Shown here piece by piece: positions 1 to 8,189 of a DNA stretch of 64,000 nt. The stretch comes from Actinomycetes bacterium. GTDB lineage: Bacteria > Actinomycetota > Acidimicrobiia > Acidimicrobiales > Aldehydirespiratoraceae. The notes beneath the pieces are model-generated. The model saw only the letters and a list, made by a program, of their open reading frames with translations. It had not been told where the DNA came from and ran no database searches. The stretch covers positions 17,618 through 81,617 of the forward strand of contig JAJRXC010000091.1 in NCBI GenBank assembly GCA_024276495.1, given 5' to 3'. Position 1 is the stretch's first letter. Every line of letters starts with the position of its first letter. A program made the position numbers and the translations under genes.

Positions 1-411
1 CAAGATGTCGACCTCGAGCCGCTTGGCGGCCTCGAGCACCGAGCGGGCGGCGTTCTCGCCCTCCTCGCCGACGACGACCGGGTCGACCCCGGTGGCCTTC
101 AGCTCGGCGACCAGATCACCGGTCCGATCCGCGACGCAGCGCTTCACGTAGCGGGCCACGACCGCGTCGTCGCCGACCCAGCGGGTGGGCGGCTGGTCGT
201 CGGCCTGGGACCGCCGGTACTCGGGATCGAGCTCGCGAGCGGTCTCCTCCGCCGTGCTGGCCGCCGCGGACCGCATGTCGTCGAGCATCTGACGGGGGAC
301 CTCGACGACGGTCAAGACCGTGACCCGTCCGCCGTCGCTGGCCAGTCTGGCCGCGATGGCCGCGGCCTTCTCGACGTCGACCTTGCCGTCGGTGGCGACC
401 ATCACATGCAT
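1..411 (-). CDS. Universal stress protein (UspA-like), 3' end outside window
   Basis: The first 137 codons are visible and the C-terminus is cut by the window edge. The protein opens MHVMVATDGK and continues as an alternating strand/helix pattern (AAAIAARLASDGGRVTVLTVVEV), the first beta-alpha-beta of the Usp fold. Near the edge comes VVGEEGENAARSVLEAAKRLEVDI, which fits the segment before the ATP-binding G-loop; that loop would lie outside. Start ATG at 411; an in-frame ATG at 402 is possible. It is divergent from the M3 peptidase, with a 127-bp region between holding a 15-bp palindrome. Family assignment is good; the specific stress role is unknown. Confidence 0.72.
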   Translation of the reverse strand, partial: MHVMVATDGKVDVEKAAAIAARLASDGGRVTVLTVVEVPRQMLDDMRSAAASTAEETARELDPEYRRSQADDQPPTRWVGDDAVVARYVKRCVADRTGDLVAELKATGVDPVVVGEEGENAARSVLEAAKRLEVDIL

Positions 412-465
412 GAGTTCTCACTTGCTCCCGGGAAACGGCGTCGTGTCAGTGTAGAGCGCCTGGCG

Positions 466-480
466 TCGAGAGATTCTCGA
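466..480. promoter_or_regulatory. Perfect palindrome in divergent promoter region
   Basis: TCGAGA-GAT-TCTCGA is a perfect 6-3-6 inverted repeat between the divergent stress-protein and peptidase genes, upstream of both likely promoters. Its shape suits a dimeric repressor or activator. No regulator is identifiable from sequence alone. Confidence 0.35.
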
Positions 481-524
481 ACACTGCGGGCTCGGCCGCA
501 ACCCGTCGGTCGGCGGCCGACGCC

Positions 525-530
525 TACACT
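525..530 (+). promoter_or_regulatory. -10-like TACACT, leaderless start of the M3 peptidase
   Basis: TACACT ends 8 bases before the ATG at 539 and no Shine-Dalgarno is visible, so transcription would begin at or next to the start codon. Confidence 0.5.
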
Positions 531-538
531 GCGCGTCC

Positions 539-2371
539 ATGACCGGAGCCGACGCCCAATCCCTCTCCCTGCCACCCACCTCACCTCCGGCGACGGGTGC
601 CGAGGACATCGGTTGGGACATCGAGGACCTGGTCGACGGTGAAGGTGTCGCCGGTGTGCGGGCGCGGCTCGTTCGGGCGACCGTCCTCGCCGACGAGTTG
701 ACCGCCGAGGCCAAGGGCGCGCTGGCCGACGCCGAGCCGGCGACGATCGCGTCCTGGCTCGACCGGCAGGCCGAGATCGACGAGGCCGTCCACCGCGCTG
801 CCGGCTACGCCCAACTCCGGTTCGCGACCGACGTGGCCGACCCGGCCCGCGGCGCCCTCGTCGCCGAGGTGCAAGAACGCCTCGCGGAGCTCGTCGCCGG
901 CCTCGTGTGGTTCGAGCTCGAGTGGCTGGCGCTCGCCGACGAGCAGGTCGCCGCTCTGCTCGACCATCCGGCCCTGCAGGCCCACCGTCATCATCTCGAA
1001 GCGGCCCGGCTGCGTCGCCCCCATGTCCTCTCCGAGACCGAGGAGAAGCTCCTCGCGACGAAGGCGCCGACGGGACGCGGCGCGTGGGTCCGGCTCTTCA
1101 CCGAGTTGACCTCGGCGATCCGCGTTCGCCTCGATGGCGACGAGGTTCCCCTCGATGCCGGTCTGGCCCGCCTCGTGCACCCGGATCGTCCGGTCCGACG
1201 CGCCGCGGCCGAGGCGATCACCGAAGGCCTCGAACCCGGTCTTCGGACCCGGGCGTTCGTCTTCAACACCCTGCTCGCGGACAAACGAACCGACGACCGG
1301 CTTCGCGACTACCCGTCGTGGATCACCGCGTGGAACCAACGCAACGAGGCGAGCGACGAGTCCGTCCGGGCCCTCGTCGACGCGGTCGTCGCCCGCTACG
1401 ACCTCCCCCAGCGGTGGTACACGCTCAAGCGCCGCGTGCTGGGCGTCGAGCGGCTCGCCGACTACGACCGGAGCTCGTCGGTCGCGCGAACCGACACCCA
1501 CGTCCCGTGGTCCGAGGCGTGCACCATCGTGCGCGACGCCTACGCGAGCTTCAGCGGCGAGTTGGCCGACGTCGTCGATCGGTTCCTGACCGAAGGGTGG
1601 ATCGACGCCCCGGTGCGGGACCACAAGCAGGGTGGCGCGTTCTGCGCCTACACGGTGCCGTCGCATCACCCCTACGTGTTCCTCAACTACACCGCCACGC
1701 CCCGAGACGTCCTCACCCTCGCCCATGAGCTCGGACACGGGCTGCACGGCTACCTGGCCCGCCCGCAGGGCATCTTCCACCAGTCCACGCCGCTGACCCT
1801 GGCCGAGACGGCATCGGTGTTCGGCGAGACCGTCACGTTCGAACGCCTCCTCGACCAGACCTCCGATCCCGGCGACCGGTTCGCCCTGCTCGCCCAACAA
1901 GTCGAGGGCAACATCGCCACGGTGTTCCGCCAGGTGGCGATGAACCGTTTCGAAGACGCCGTCCACACCCATCGTCGAGACATCGGCGAGTTGTCCGTCG
2001 ACGACTTCGCCGACCACTGGACCCGCACCCAGTCAGACCTGTTCGGCGACAGCATCGAGGTGACCGACGGCTACCGGTCGTGGTGGTCCTACATCCCGCA
2101 CTTCATCGCGACGCCGGGCTACGTGTACGCCTACGCCTACGGTCAGCTGCTGGCGCTGTCCGTCTACGCCCACTATCGGGAGCAGGGGCCGAGCTTCGTT
2201 CCGAGCTATCTGGCGCTCCTGCGGGCCGGCGGATCGATGTGGCCCGAAGATCTCGCCCGGATCGTCGACTGCGACCTCACCGACCCGGGCTTCTGGTCAG
2301 CAGGCCTCGGCATCGTCGATGCACAGATCACGCGGGCCGAGCTCGCCGCCGAGGCCGCCGGCCGGATCTGA
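539..2371 (+). CDS. M3 family oligoendopeptidase (PepF-like)
   Basis: 610-residue cytosolic zinc metallopeptidase that would cleave oligopeptides. The zinc site HELGHG is at residues 396-401 and the third ligand is probably Glu423 in LAETASVFGE, the usual M3 spacing. The long helical N-terminal half and the C-terminal GYVYAYAYGQLLALSVY segment are typical of the PepF/M3B clade, and the length (about 600) is normal. There is no signal peptide. The start codon follows a TACACT -10-like box by 8 bases with no ribosome-binding site. The 3' end overlaps the convergent YczE-like gene by 75 bp. Family is confident; peptide specificity is not visible. Confidence 0.93.
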   Translation: MTGADAQSLSLPPTSPPATGAEDIGWDIEDLVDGEGVAGVRARLVRATVLADELTAEAKGALADAEPATIASWLDRQAEIDEAVHRAAGYAQLRFATDVADPARGALVAEVQERLAELVAGLVWFELEWLALADEQVAALLDHPALQAHRHHLEAARLRRPHVLSETEEKLLATKAPTGRGAWVRLFTELTSAIRVRLDGDEVPLDAGLARLVHPDRPVRRAAAEAITEGLEPGLRTRAFVFNTLLADKRTDDRLRDYPSWITAWNQRNEASDESVRALVDAVVARYDLPQRWYTLKRRVLGVERLADYDRSSSVARTDTHVPWSEACTIVRDAYASFSGELADVVDRFLTEGWIDAPVRDHKQGGAFCAYTVPSHHPYVFLNYTATPRDVLTLAHELGHGLHGYLARPQGIFHQSTPLTLAETASVFGETVTFERLLDQTSDPGDRFALLAQQVEGNIATVFRQVAMNRFEDAVHTHRRDIGELSVDDFADHWTRTQSDLFGDSIEVTDGYRSWWSYIPHFIATPGYVYAYAYGQLLALSVYAHYREQGPSFVPSYLALLRAGGSMWPEDLARIVDCDLTDPGFWSAGLGIVDAQITRAELAAEAAGRI

Positions 2372-3100
2372 ACCGGCCACCGAACCGCACGCCGGTGAGT
2401 GCAGGCCGGACAGTCGGTGGGCCCGCCCGACCCGATGATCCTCGAGGGCCCGCTCCGCCCCGACGACGAGAGAACCGAACGTCATCGCGAACGCGATCGT
2501 GGCGAAGCCCGCATCCCCGGAGAGCGCGAGTCCGGTGGCGAGCGTCGTGAACTCCATCACGGCCCGCACCGGCACCGGCTTGAGTCCCCGGTCGCCGAGG
2601 GCTTTGATGATCAGCTCGAACGCGCCGCCGGTGCCACCCGATTGGACGACGAGGGCGACGCCCGCGGCGATCCCGCAGGTCCCGGCCGCGGCGAAGGCGA
2701 TCCGGGTGGCGAGCGCGTCGGGTGCTTCCAACAGTGGGAGCACGGCGTCGATCGCCACGCCGTTCGTCAGGACCCAGGCGATCGTCGCGATCCTGGGGCG
2801 GCGGCCGAGGAGGGTGGCGAGGGTGAGCAGGCCACCGGCGACGAGCCAGCCGGCCTGGCCGTGGGTGATGCCGAGCTCGCGGGCCACCGCCGACAACAGC
2901 ACGTCGTAGGGCGACAGCCCCAGCTCGGCCCGGATCAGCAGGGCGACGCCGCCGCCGAGAATGGCCGACCCCACCAGCATCCAGAGCCAGGGACGGGCCG
3001 GCGCGACGACCTGGCGGGCGCGCCCGGTGGCCACCGCACCCTGGCGGGTGATGGTCAGTCGGCTGCGGCTGTAGGCCCGCTGGAGAGGGACGAGATTCAC
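2297..3100 (-). CDS. YczE/YyaS-like integral membrane protein (copy 1)
   Basis: 267 residues with about five hydrophobic segments from residue 37 (LWMLVGSAILGGGVALLIRA) to about 225. The GLSPYDVLLSAVARELGI stretch and the later GTGGAFELIIKALGDRG resemble the YczE/YitT-type membrane protein fold, whose function is poorly defined. The last roughly 40 residues are read from DNA antisense to the end of the M3 peptidase gene, are not hydrophobic, and look like a tail acquired by convergent overlap. A shorter relative lies at 20010-20603. The true start could be further in than the first ATG, because residues 1-30 are basic and non-conserved in character. Confidence 0.7.
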   Translation of the reverse strand: MNLVPLQRAYSRSRLTITRQGAVATGRARQVVAPARPWLWMLVGSAILGGGVALLIRAELGLSPYDVLLSAVARELGITHGQAGWLVAGGLLTLATLLGRRPRIATIAWVLTNGVAIDAVLPLLEAPDALATRIAFAAAGTCGIAAGVALVVQSGGTGGAFELIIKALGDRGLKPVPVRAVMEFTTLATGLALSGDAGFATIAFAMTFGSLVVGAERALEDHRVGRAHRLSGLHSPACGSVAGSDPAGGLGGELGPRDLCIDDAEAC

Positions 3101-3238
3101 TTCCCCATTGTCGGGCCTGACGGCTGGTTCACGACCCCGGAATCGAACATCGGGAGGGGTCGTCGGTCACATCTCCCGGCCGACGGAAGGGCCCTCCGAC
3201 CCTGTTCGTGGACGGGCCGGTTGTCGAGCATTGGCGCC

Positions 3239-4486
3239 ATGCAGATGACCGTGGAGCCCATCCCGAACGTGTCCGAACGCATCAACGAGATTCGCCGGCT
3301 CACCGCCCGGATCGTCAGTCGCGAGATCCTCCCCAACGAGAGCATGTTGTGGCGGATGCAGTCGGGGGAGAAGGTGTCGCCCGCCGACATCGAGGCGGCC
3401 GGAGAGGTGCGTTCCCACATCAAGGAGACGGTGAGACAGGCGGGTCTGTGGGCGCCGCATCTCCCCGAGGAGTACGGCGGTGCCGGCCTCGACTTCCTCG
3501 AGCTCGCCTACATGAACGAGATCCTGGCCTACGGGATGGCCGCGGCCCTGTTCGGCGTCGTCGCCCCCAACTCGGGGAATCAGTCGATCCTGGTCAAGTA
3601 CGGCACCGACGAACAAAAGGAGAAGTGGCTGCTCCCGCTGATCGACGGCCGGATGGAGTCCGGTTTCTCGATGACCGAACCGGACCAGGCCGGGTCTGAT
3701 CCGCGTTCGCTGAAGACGACCGCGCGTCGCGACGGCGACGAGTGGGTGATCAACGGCCACAAGTGGTTCACGTCGAACGGGCTGCGGGCCGACTTCTTCA
3801 TCGTGATGTGTCGCACCGAGGACGTCGACGGCCCCGCCGACGCCAACGCGAAGATGACGCAGATCATCGTCCCGCGGGACACGCCGGGGGTGCACATCCT
3901 GCGGGGCATCAACGTGTGGGGGCGCGACAGCGATCACTGCGAGATCAGGTACGAGGACGTCCGGGTGCCGCTCGACAACCAGCTCGGACGGACCGGCAGC
4001 GGCCACCAGGCCGCCCAGGACCGCCTCGGCGCCGGCCGGATCTACCACTGCATGAACTCCATCGGACAGATGTGGCGGGCCTTCGATCTCATGGTGGAGC
4101 GAATGATGGTGCGCGAGGTCCACGGCGGGTTGCTCGAGACGAAGCAGTTCATGCAGGGGTTCATCGCCGAGTCCTACATGGACATCCAAGCGGCCCGGCT
4201 GATGACGATCAACTGCGCCGAGAAGATGGCCGCGGGCCTTGATGCCCGTACCGACATCTCGTCGATCAAGGTGTTCGTTCCGGCCGCCTACGAGCGGGTG
4301 GTGGACCGTGCGATCCAGGTGTGGGGGGCGGCCGGGGTGACCGGCGATCTGCCACTGGCTGCGATGTACCAGGGCGCGCGGACGCTTCGGCTCGCCGACG
4401 GTCCCGACGAGGTCCACCGGATCCTGATCGCCAAGAACGTGCTGTCCCGCTACCACGCTGGCGAAGGGTGGGATTTCGCCTCCTGA
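3239..4486 (+). CDS. Acyl-CoA dehydrogenase (ACAD10/11-like)
   Basis: 415-residue FAD enzyme for alpha,beta-dehydrogenation of an acyl-CoA, beginning MQMTVEPIPNVSERINEI. LPEEYGGAGLDFLELAYMNE (N-terminal helical domain), SGFSMTEPDQAGSDP (FAD/substrate beta-barrel loop) and the C-terminal LADGPDEVHRILIAKNVL follow the order and spacing of ACAD10/11-type dehydrogenases. Upstream sequence in the same frame is low-complexity antisense of the YczE-like gene, so I place the start at the ATG just before this domain; an ATG two codons later is possible. It stands alone, between the divergent YczE-like gene and a convergent DUF4404 gene 24 bp away. Substrate chain length cannot be told. Confidence 0.92.
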   Translation: MQMTVEPIPNVSERINEIRRLTARIVSREILPNESMLWRMQSGEKVSPADIEAAGEVRSHIKETVRQAGLWAPHLPEEYGGAGLDFLELAYMNEILAYGMAAALFGVVAPNSGNQSILVKYGTDEQKEKWLLPLIDGRMESGFSMTEPDQAGSDPRSLKTTARRDGDEWVINGHKWFTSNGLRADFFIVMCRTEDVDGPADANAKMTQIIVPRDTPGVHILRGINVWGRDSDHCEIRYEDVRVPLDNQLGRTGSGHQAAQDRLGAGRIYHCMNSIGQMWRAFDLMVERMMVREVHGGLLETKQFMQGFIAESYMDIQAARLMTINCAEKMAAGLDARTDISSIKVFVPAAYERVVDRAIQVWGAAGVTGDLPLAAMYQGARTLRLADGPDEVHRILIAKNVLSRYHAGEGWDFAS

Positions 4487-4510
4487 TGCCCGCGGGGCGC
4501 AGGGGCGGGC

Positions 4511-4777
4511 TCAGAGCCCGCCGGCGCTCAAGACGTTGGCGATGCGGTTGATCGTGGCGACGAGCGTGACGTGCTCGGTCTGGAAGCGGGACAGGGCGTC
4601 GTCGAGCTGTTCGAAGAGGCCTTCGTCGGCCTCGTCGTCGGTCGTCTCGTCGGTGACCGCTTCGACGCGGGCGACGAGACCGTCGAGACGGGCCCGATCG
4701 TCGTCGGACAACGATTCGCTGCGCTCGATGGTCGCTCGGAGCTCGTCGAGCAGTTCGGGAAGTTCGGGTTCGGACAC
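4511..4777 (-). CDS. DUF4404 family small protein
   Basis: 88-residue acidic, all-helical protein starting at a GTG. The N-terminal LPELLDELRATIERSESLSDDDRARLDGL and the C-terminal RFQTEHVTLVATINRIANVLSAGGL match the layout of DUF4404, a short two- or three-helix family of unknown function. It has no signal or membrane segment. A CACGAT box ends six bases before the GTG, suggesting a leaderless transcript. It ends 24 bp from the acyl-CoA dehydrogenase tail. Confidence 0.75.
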   Translation of the reverse strand: MSEPELPELLDELRATIERSESLSDDDRARLDGLVARVEAVTDETTDDEADEGLFEQLDDALSRFQTEHVTLVATINRIANVLSAGGL

Positions 4778-4783
4778 GTCTGC

Positions 4784-4789
4784 ATCGTG
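4784..4789 (-). promoter_or_regulatory. -10-like CACGAT, leaderless start of DUF4404 gene
   Basis: CACGAT on the minus strand is separated by six bases from the GTG start at 4777. No ribosome-binding site lies between. Confidence 0.35.
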
Positions 4790-4889
4790 TCACACCGAGG
4801 GCGGGTCACGACAGCAGTGTCAGACCCCCTCTGCATGATGTCGGTGTGGCCCGATCGGTGTCACGAACTTTCCCTACGAAGGAGACGAG

Positions 4890-5558
4890 ATGAGCGAATC
4901 CGAAGACCCTCTCGAATCGACGATGGCGGGTATGGCGGCCGGTGATGCGGCCTTTCTGTTCGTGTTCATCGAGCAGTTCGGGCCGACGGTGCGCTGGGTG
5001 GTCCGACGCATCGTCGAGGAGATGGGTCGTCACGAACTCGTGCGAAACGACGGTGAGCTCGATGGGCTCACCCTCGACGCCTGCGATGTGATCTTCCTTC
5101 GGGCCGGAGGATGGCGCCCCGGCGGGGCCCGCCCGTGGGTCTGGGCCCACAAGGCGATCCGAGCAGAGGTCGCCCGCTCGATCGGCCATCGCACCGTCGA
5201 GCTCGTCGAGGGGCTCGACGACCTCGCCGGCGAGGCCGACTCCCGCAATGGCGGTGCGGTGGTCGACCTGGCCGGCGACGATCTCGGTGTGTTGATCGGT
5301 CGCCATCCGCAGGTTCGGCTGCTCGACGAGGCCATTCGGGCCGTCGGCACCCCCGCCCATCAGGAGATCTACTGGGAGTACCGGCTTCAGCAGGGCCTCG
5401 GCGACCCGTCGCCGGCCGACACCGTCGGTCGGCGCTTCGGTAAACGACCGGCCACGATCCGCCAGATCTGCAAACGCCACGGTGACCGGGTGTGGGCCAA
5501 GGTGTGCGACGACGAGCGGTTCGCCGAGTTGCGTGATCACGGATGGTTCGCGGCGTGA
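4890..5558 (+). CDS. Divergent sigma-70 (ECF)-like protein
   Basis: 222 residues. Residues about 15-105 (GDAAFLFVFIEQFGPTVRWV, then DACDVIFLRAGG and ARPWVWAHKAIRAEVARSIG) follow the helical order of sigma region 2, including the D..DVIF and the W/R-rich DNA-melting part. Residues about 145-205 (DEAIRAVGTPAHQEIYWEYR, then DTVGRRFGKRPATIRQICKR) have the shape of a region-4 helix-turn-helix. The match is to architecture, not strong sequence identity. A good ribosome-binding site (GAAGGAGA) precedes the ATG. The stop overlaps the GTG of the next gene by GTGA, so the two are probably co-translated. It may be an alternative sigma factor or a DNA-binding protein derived from one. Confidence 0.55.
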   Translation: MSESEDPLESTMAGMAAGDAAFLFVFIEQFGPTVRWVVRRIVEEMGRHELVRNDGELDGLTLDACDVIFLRAGGWRPGGARPWVWAHKAIRAEVARSIGHRTVELVEGLDDLAGEADSRNGGAVVDLAGDDLGVLIGRHPQVRLLDEAIRAVGTPAHQEIYWEYRLQQGLGDPSPADTVGRRFGKRPATIRQICKRHGDRVWAKVCDDERFAELRDHGWFAA

Positions 5559-5872
5559 CCGGGCTCGATCCGACGGACGTCGTCGAGCATCTCGCCCGAA
5601 GACTTCGCCGCCTCGGCGCGCCGCATCCGGTGGCCGGGGCGGTTGCCCTCGCGGCGCGGGGAACGACCCGCCTGGCCGCACCGGAGTTCTCGGCGCTGGT
5701 TCGGCTTCCCGTGGAGGTCGTGGGGCGCGCCGAGCGGGGCGAGATCGCGTTCGGTGAGTTGGCGCCGCCGATCGGTGCCGCGGCGGCGTCGACCGGCGCC
5801 GACCTGTTGGCGCTCGCCGATCTCGCCCGGGAGTGGAGCGACGCCCCCTATCCCGAGGTGCCGGATGGCTGA
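5555..5872 (+). CDS. Small HTH-like protein coupled to the sigma-like gene
   Basis: 105 residues from a GTG that overlaps the preceding stop (GTGA). An in-frame GTG four codons earlier also exists but sits inside the upstream gene. The middle (APEFSALVRLPVEVVGRAER then GEIAFGELAPPIG) has the spacing of an XRE-type helix-turn-helix, with the R-x-E-R-G segment typical of its final turn. The N-terminal PTDVVEHLARRLRRLGAP is helical. There are no cysteines or membrane segments. Partnership with the sigma-like protein is inferred only from coupling; it could be a regulator or an anti-sigma-type partner. The 3' end overlaps the convergent YihY gene by 25 bp. Confidence 0.5.
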   Translation: MTGLDPTDVVEHLARRLRRLGAPHPVAGAVALAARGTTRLAAPEFSALVRLPVEVVGRAERGEIAFGELAPPIGAAAASTGADLLALADLAREWSDAPYPEVPDG

Positions 5873-6723
5873 GCCGGGTCGGTCCCCCCGTTGCGGTGGA
5901 ACCGGGCACCGTCCACCTCGGCACCGATCAACGCCGCGAGGGCGGTGAGGTAGAGCCATGCCATCAGGGCGGCCACCGCGCTGAGAGATCCGAAGGTCGA
6001 CTCGATGCGCCCGATGTAGCCGTAGGCGACGCTCAACCCGTAGGTGCTCAGCACCCAGATCGTGGTGCCGACGATCGCCCCGACGCTGATGAAGTGATAC
6101 CGCCCGGTGCGGTGGCCCACGACTGATCGATAGAACAGCGCGAGGGCCGTCATGGTGACGATGATGACGACCGGCCAGCGTCCGATCGACACGGCCCACC
6201 GGTAGGCCCCGCCGACGTTGGCCCGGTCGAGAAGCGGGGGCACGACCACCACCAGCCAGATCATCGACGCGGTCGCGAGGACCGCCACGAAGCTGAGCTT
6301 CATCGCGAAGACCCTTCCCTGGAGCCAGTTGTGCGGGCTCGGCATCTCATGGGCGATGCGGACCGCCATCACCATCGCGTTGAGGGCGCTCGAGATGGCC
6401 CACAACACGCCGAAAAGGCCGAGCGCCAGGCCGATCGTGATCTCGGCATCATCCACCTGGGTCACGTTTTGCAACTGATCGATCAGCAGCTCGCCGGCGT
6501 CCTTGGGCAGCGCCTCGATGAACGGTCGGAGGTGTGACTCCACGTCCGCGGGCGCCGCCACCAGGCCGTAGACGGCCACCACCGCGATCATGGCGGGAAT
6601 CAGGCCGAACACACACGTGAACGCGACCCCGCTCGCCACCAGCATCGTGTGGTGGGCGGTCATGTTCCGGATGAGTTGGGCGAGCTCGCGACGGGCCGAT
6701 CGGGTGCGCGTCACGGGATTCAC
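5848..6723 (-). CDS. YihY/virulence factor BrkB family membrane protein
   Basis: 291 residues with six hydrophobic helices. The first region HHTMLVASGVAFTCVFGLIP then AMIAVVAVYGL, and later EITIGLALGLFGVLWAISSA and the final AVAALMAWLYLTALAALIGAE, are the conserved blocks of the YihY/BrkB family, which was once annotated as ribonuclease BN. Function is unresolved. Length is normal. The start ATG at 6723 is 47 bp from the divergent cydA start, so the two share a short promoter region. Confidence 0.85.
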   Translation of the reverse strand: MNPVTRTRSARRELAQLIRNMTAHHTMLVASGVAFTCVFGLIPAMIAVVAVYGLVAAPADVESHLRPFIEALPKDAGELLIDQLQNVTQVDDAEITIGLALGLFGVLWAISSALNAMVMAVRIAHEMPSPHNWLQGRVFAMKLSFVAVLATASMIWLVVVVPPLLDRANVGGAYRWAVSIGRWPVVIIVTMTALALFYRSVVGHRTGRYHFISVGAIVGTTIWVLSTYGLSVAYGYIGRIESTFGSLSAVAALMAWLYLTALAALIGAEVDGARFHRNGGTDPAQPSGTSG

Positions 6724-6779
6724 CCGACCATGATCGCCCAGCGCGGCACGACAGACTCGGATGCGAGAGGATGGCGACC

Positions 6780-8189
6780 ATGTCCGTGATGGGAGTGTTG
6801 GCGTCGTCCGACGCCCTGTTGCCGGCCCGGAGTCAGATGGCCCTGTCGCTCGGGTGGCACATCATCTTGGCCAGCTTCGGAATGGCCCTGCCGGCGATGA
6901 TCTTCGTCCTTCACCGTCGCGGTCTGAACGGCGACGACGACGCGCTCGAGATCGCCAAACGCTGGTCGAAGATCGGGGCGGTGCTCTTCGCGGTCGGGGC
7001 GGTCAGCGGCACGATCCTGTCCTTCGAGCTCGGTCTGTTGTGGCCGGGACTCATGGAACAGTTCGGCGACGTCGTCGGGTTGGCGTTCGCGCTCGAGGGC
7101 ATCTCCTTTTTCGTCGAGGCGATCTTTCTCGGGATCTACGTCTACGGCTGGGGGCGGCTGCCTGGTCACCTGCACTCCCTCATGTTGCTTCCGATCATGG
7201 CCGCAGGCGTGGTCGGGTCGTTCATGGTCGTCTCCGTCAACGCATGGATGAACGCCCCGGCCGGGTTCTCGATCGTCGACGGAGAAGTGGTCGACATCGA
7301 TCCGGTCGCCGCGATCCTCAACGACCACGTCTGGCTCCAGGCCACCCACATGTATCTCGCGGCCGTCATGGTGGTCGGCTTCACGATGGCGACGGTCTAC
7401 GCCGCTCGGATGCTTCAGGGGCATCGCGATCGTCTCCATCGGTTGGCCGCGATCGTTCCGCTCGCGTTCGCGGCGGTCGCCACGCCGTTGCAGCCGGTGG
7501 TGGGGCACTTCGCCGGCCAGCGCATCGCCGACGACCAGCCGATAAAGCTCGCGGCGATCGAGGTCGTGACGACCACCGAGGAACGGGCGCCGCTGCGGCT
7601 CGGAGGAATCGTCGTCGACGGGGAGCTGCGGGGCGCGATCGAGGTCCCGATCCCCGGGTTGTTGTCGTTTCTGGCCCAAAACGACTTCGACGCCGAGGTG
7701 ATCGGGCTCGACGCCGTGCCCGAGGACGAACGTCCGCCGGTGGCCGTCGTCCACCTCGCCTACACGATCATGATCGCGATCGGCACGGCGCTGGTCGGTC
7801 TCGTGGCCTGGGGTGTCCTGCGCTGGAGACGCAACGGTTGGGTGGGGATCTTCGAGAGCACATGGTTTCTTCGGGCGTTGACCCTCGCCGGGCCCGCGGC
7901 GATCATCGCGATGGAAACCGGCTGGGTGACGACCGAGGTCGGTCGTCAGCCGTGGATCGTGCAGGGCGTGCTTCGGACCGAGGACGCGGTTACCGACGCC
8001 GGCTACATCTGGGTCACCCTGACCGTGCTGGTCGTCGTCTACGCCGCGATGACGTTCGGCGTGTTGGCGACCATCGTGTCGATGTCGCGACGTTGGCAGG
8101 CGGGTGAGACCGATCTCGCGACGCCCTACGGGCCGGCCGCCGACATCGGCTTCGCCGATCCGGATCCCGAACGCGAGGTCGAGTCGTGA
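6780..8189 (+). CDS. cydA: Cytochrome bd ubiquinol oxidase subunit I
   Basis: 469-residue membrane subunit of the bd-type terminal oxidase, which reduces O2 with quinol electrons. RSQMALSLGWHII carries the heme b595 ligand (His27 from this start). FELGLLWP and the following ALEGISFFVEAIFLG hold the conserved acidic residues. GHFAGQRIADDQPIKLAAIE is the quinol-binding Q-loop, and TEVGRQPWIVQG is the GRQPW signature. The Q-loop is of the short type. I choose ATG 6780 because GAGAGG lies at 6765-6770 with good spacing; the in-frame ATG at 6771 directly abuts that motif. The next gene, cydB, overlaps by GTGA. No cydC/D or cydX is in the window. Confidence 0.96.
   Translation: MSVMGVLASSDALLPARSQMALSLGWHIILASFGMALPAMIFVLHRRGLNGDDDALEIAKRWSKIGAVLFAVGAVSGTILSFELGLLWPGLMEQFGDVVGLAFALEGISFFVEAIFLGIYVYGWGRLPGHLHSLMLLPIMAAGVVGSFMVVSVNAWMNAPAGFSIVDGEVVDIDPVAAILNDHVWLQATHMYLAAVMVVGFTMATVYAARMLQGHRDRLHRLAAIVPLAFAAVATPLQPVVGHFAGQRIADDQPIKLAAIEVVTTTEERAPLRLGGIVVDGELRGAIEVPIPGLLSFLAQNDFDAEVIGLDAVPEDERPPVAVVHLAYTIMIAIGTALVGLVAWGVLRWRRNGWVGIFESTWFLRALTLAGPAAIIAMETGWVTTEVGRQPWIVQGVLRTEDAVTDAGYIWVTLTVLVVVYAAMTFGVLATIVSMSRRWQAGETDLATPYGPAADIGFADPDPEREVES

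Noticed and set aside
581..2017. 478-codon open frame antisense to the M3 peptidase
   Set aside because: High GC gives long antisense frames; the protein has no recognisable motif and mirrors the peptidase codons.
2399..3238. N-terminal 280-codon extension of the acyl-CoA dehydrogenase
   Set aside because: The extension is antisense to the YczE-like gene, is low in complexity, and the dehydrogenase domain begins at the ATG at 3239.
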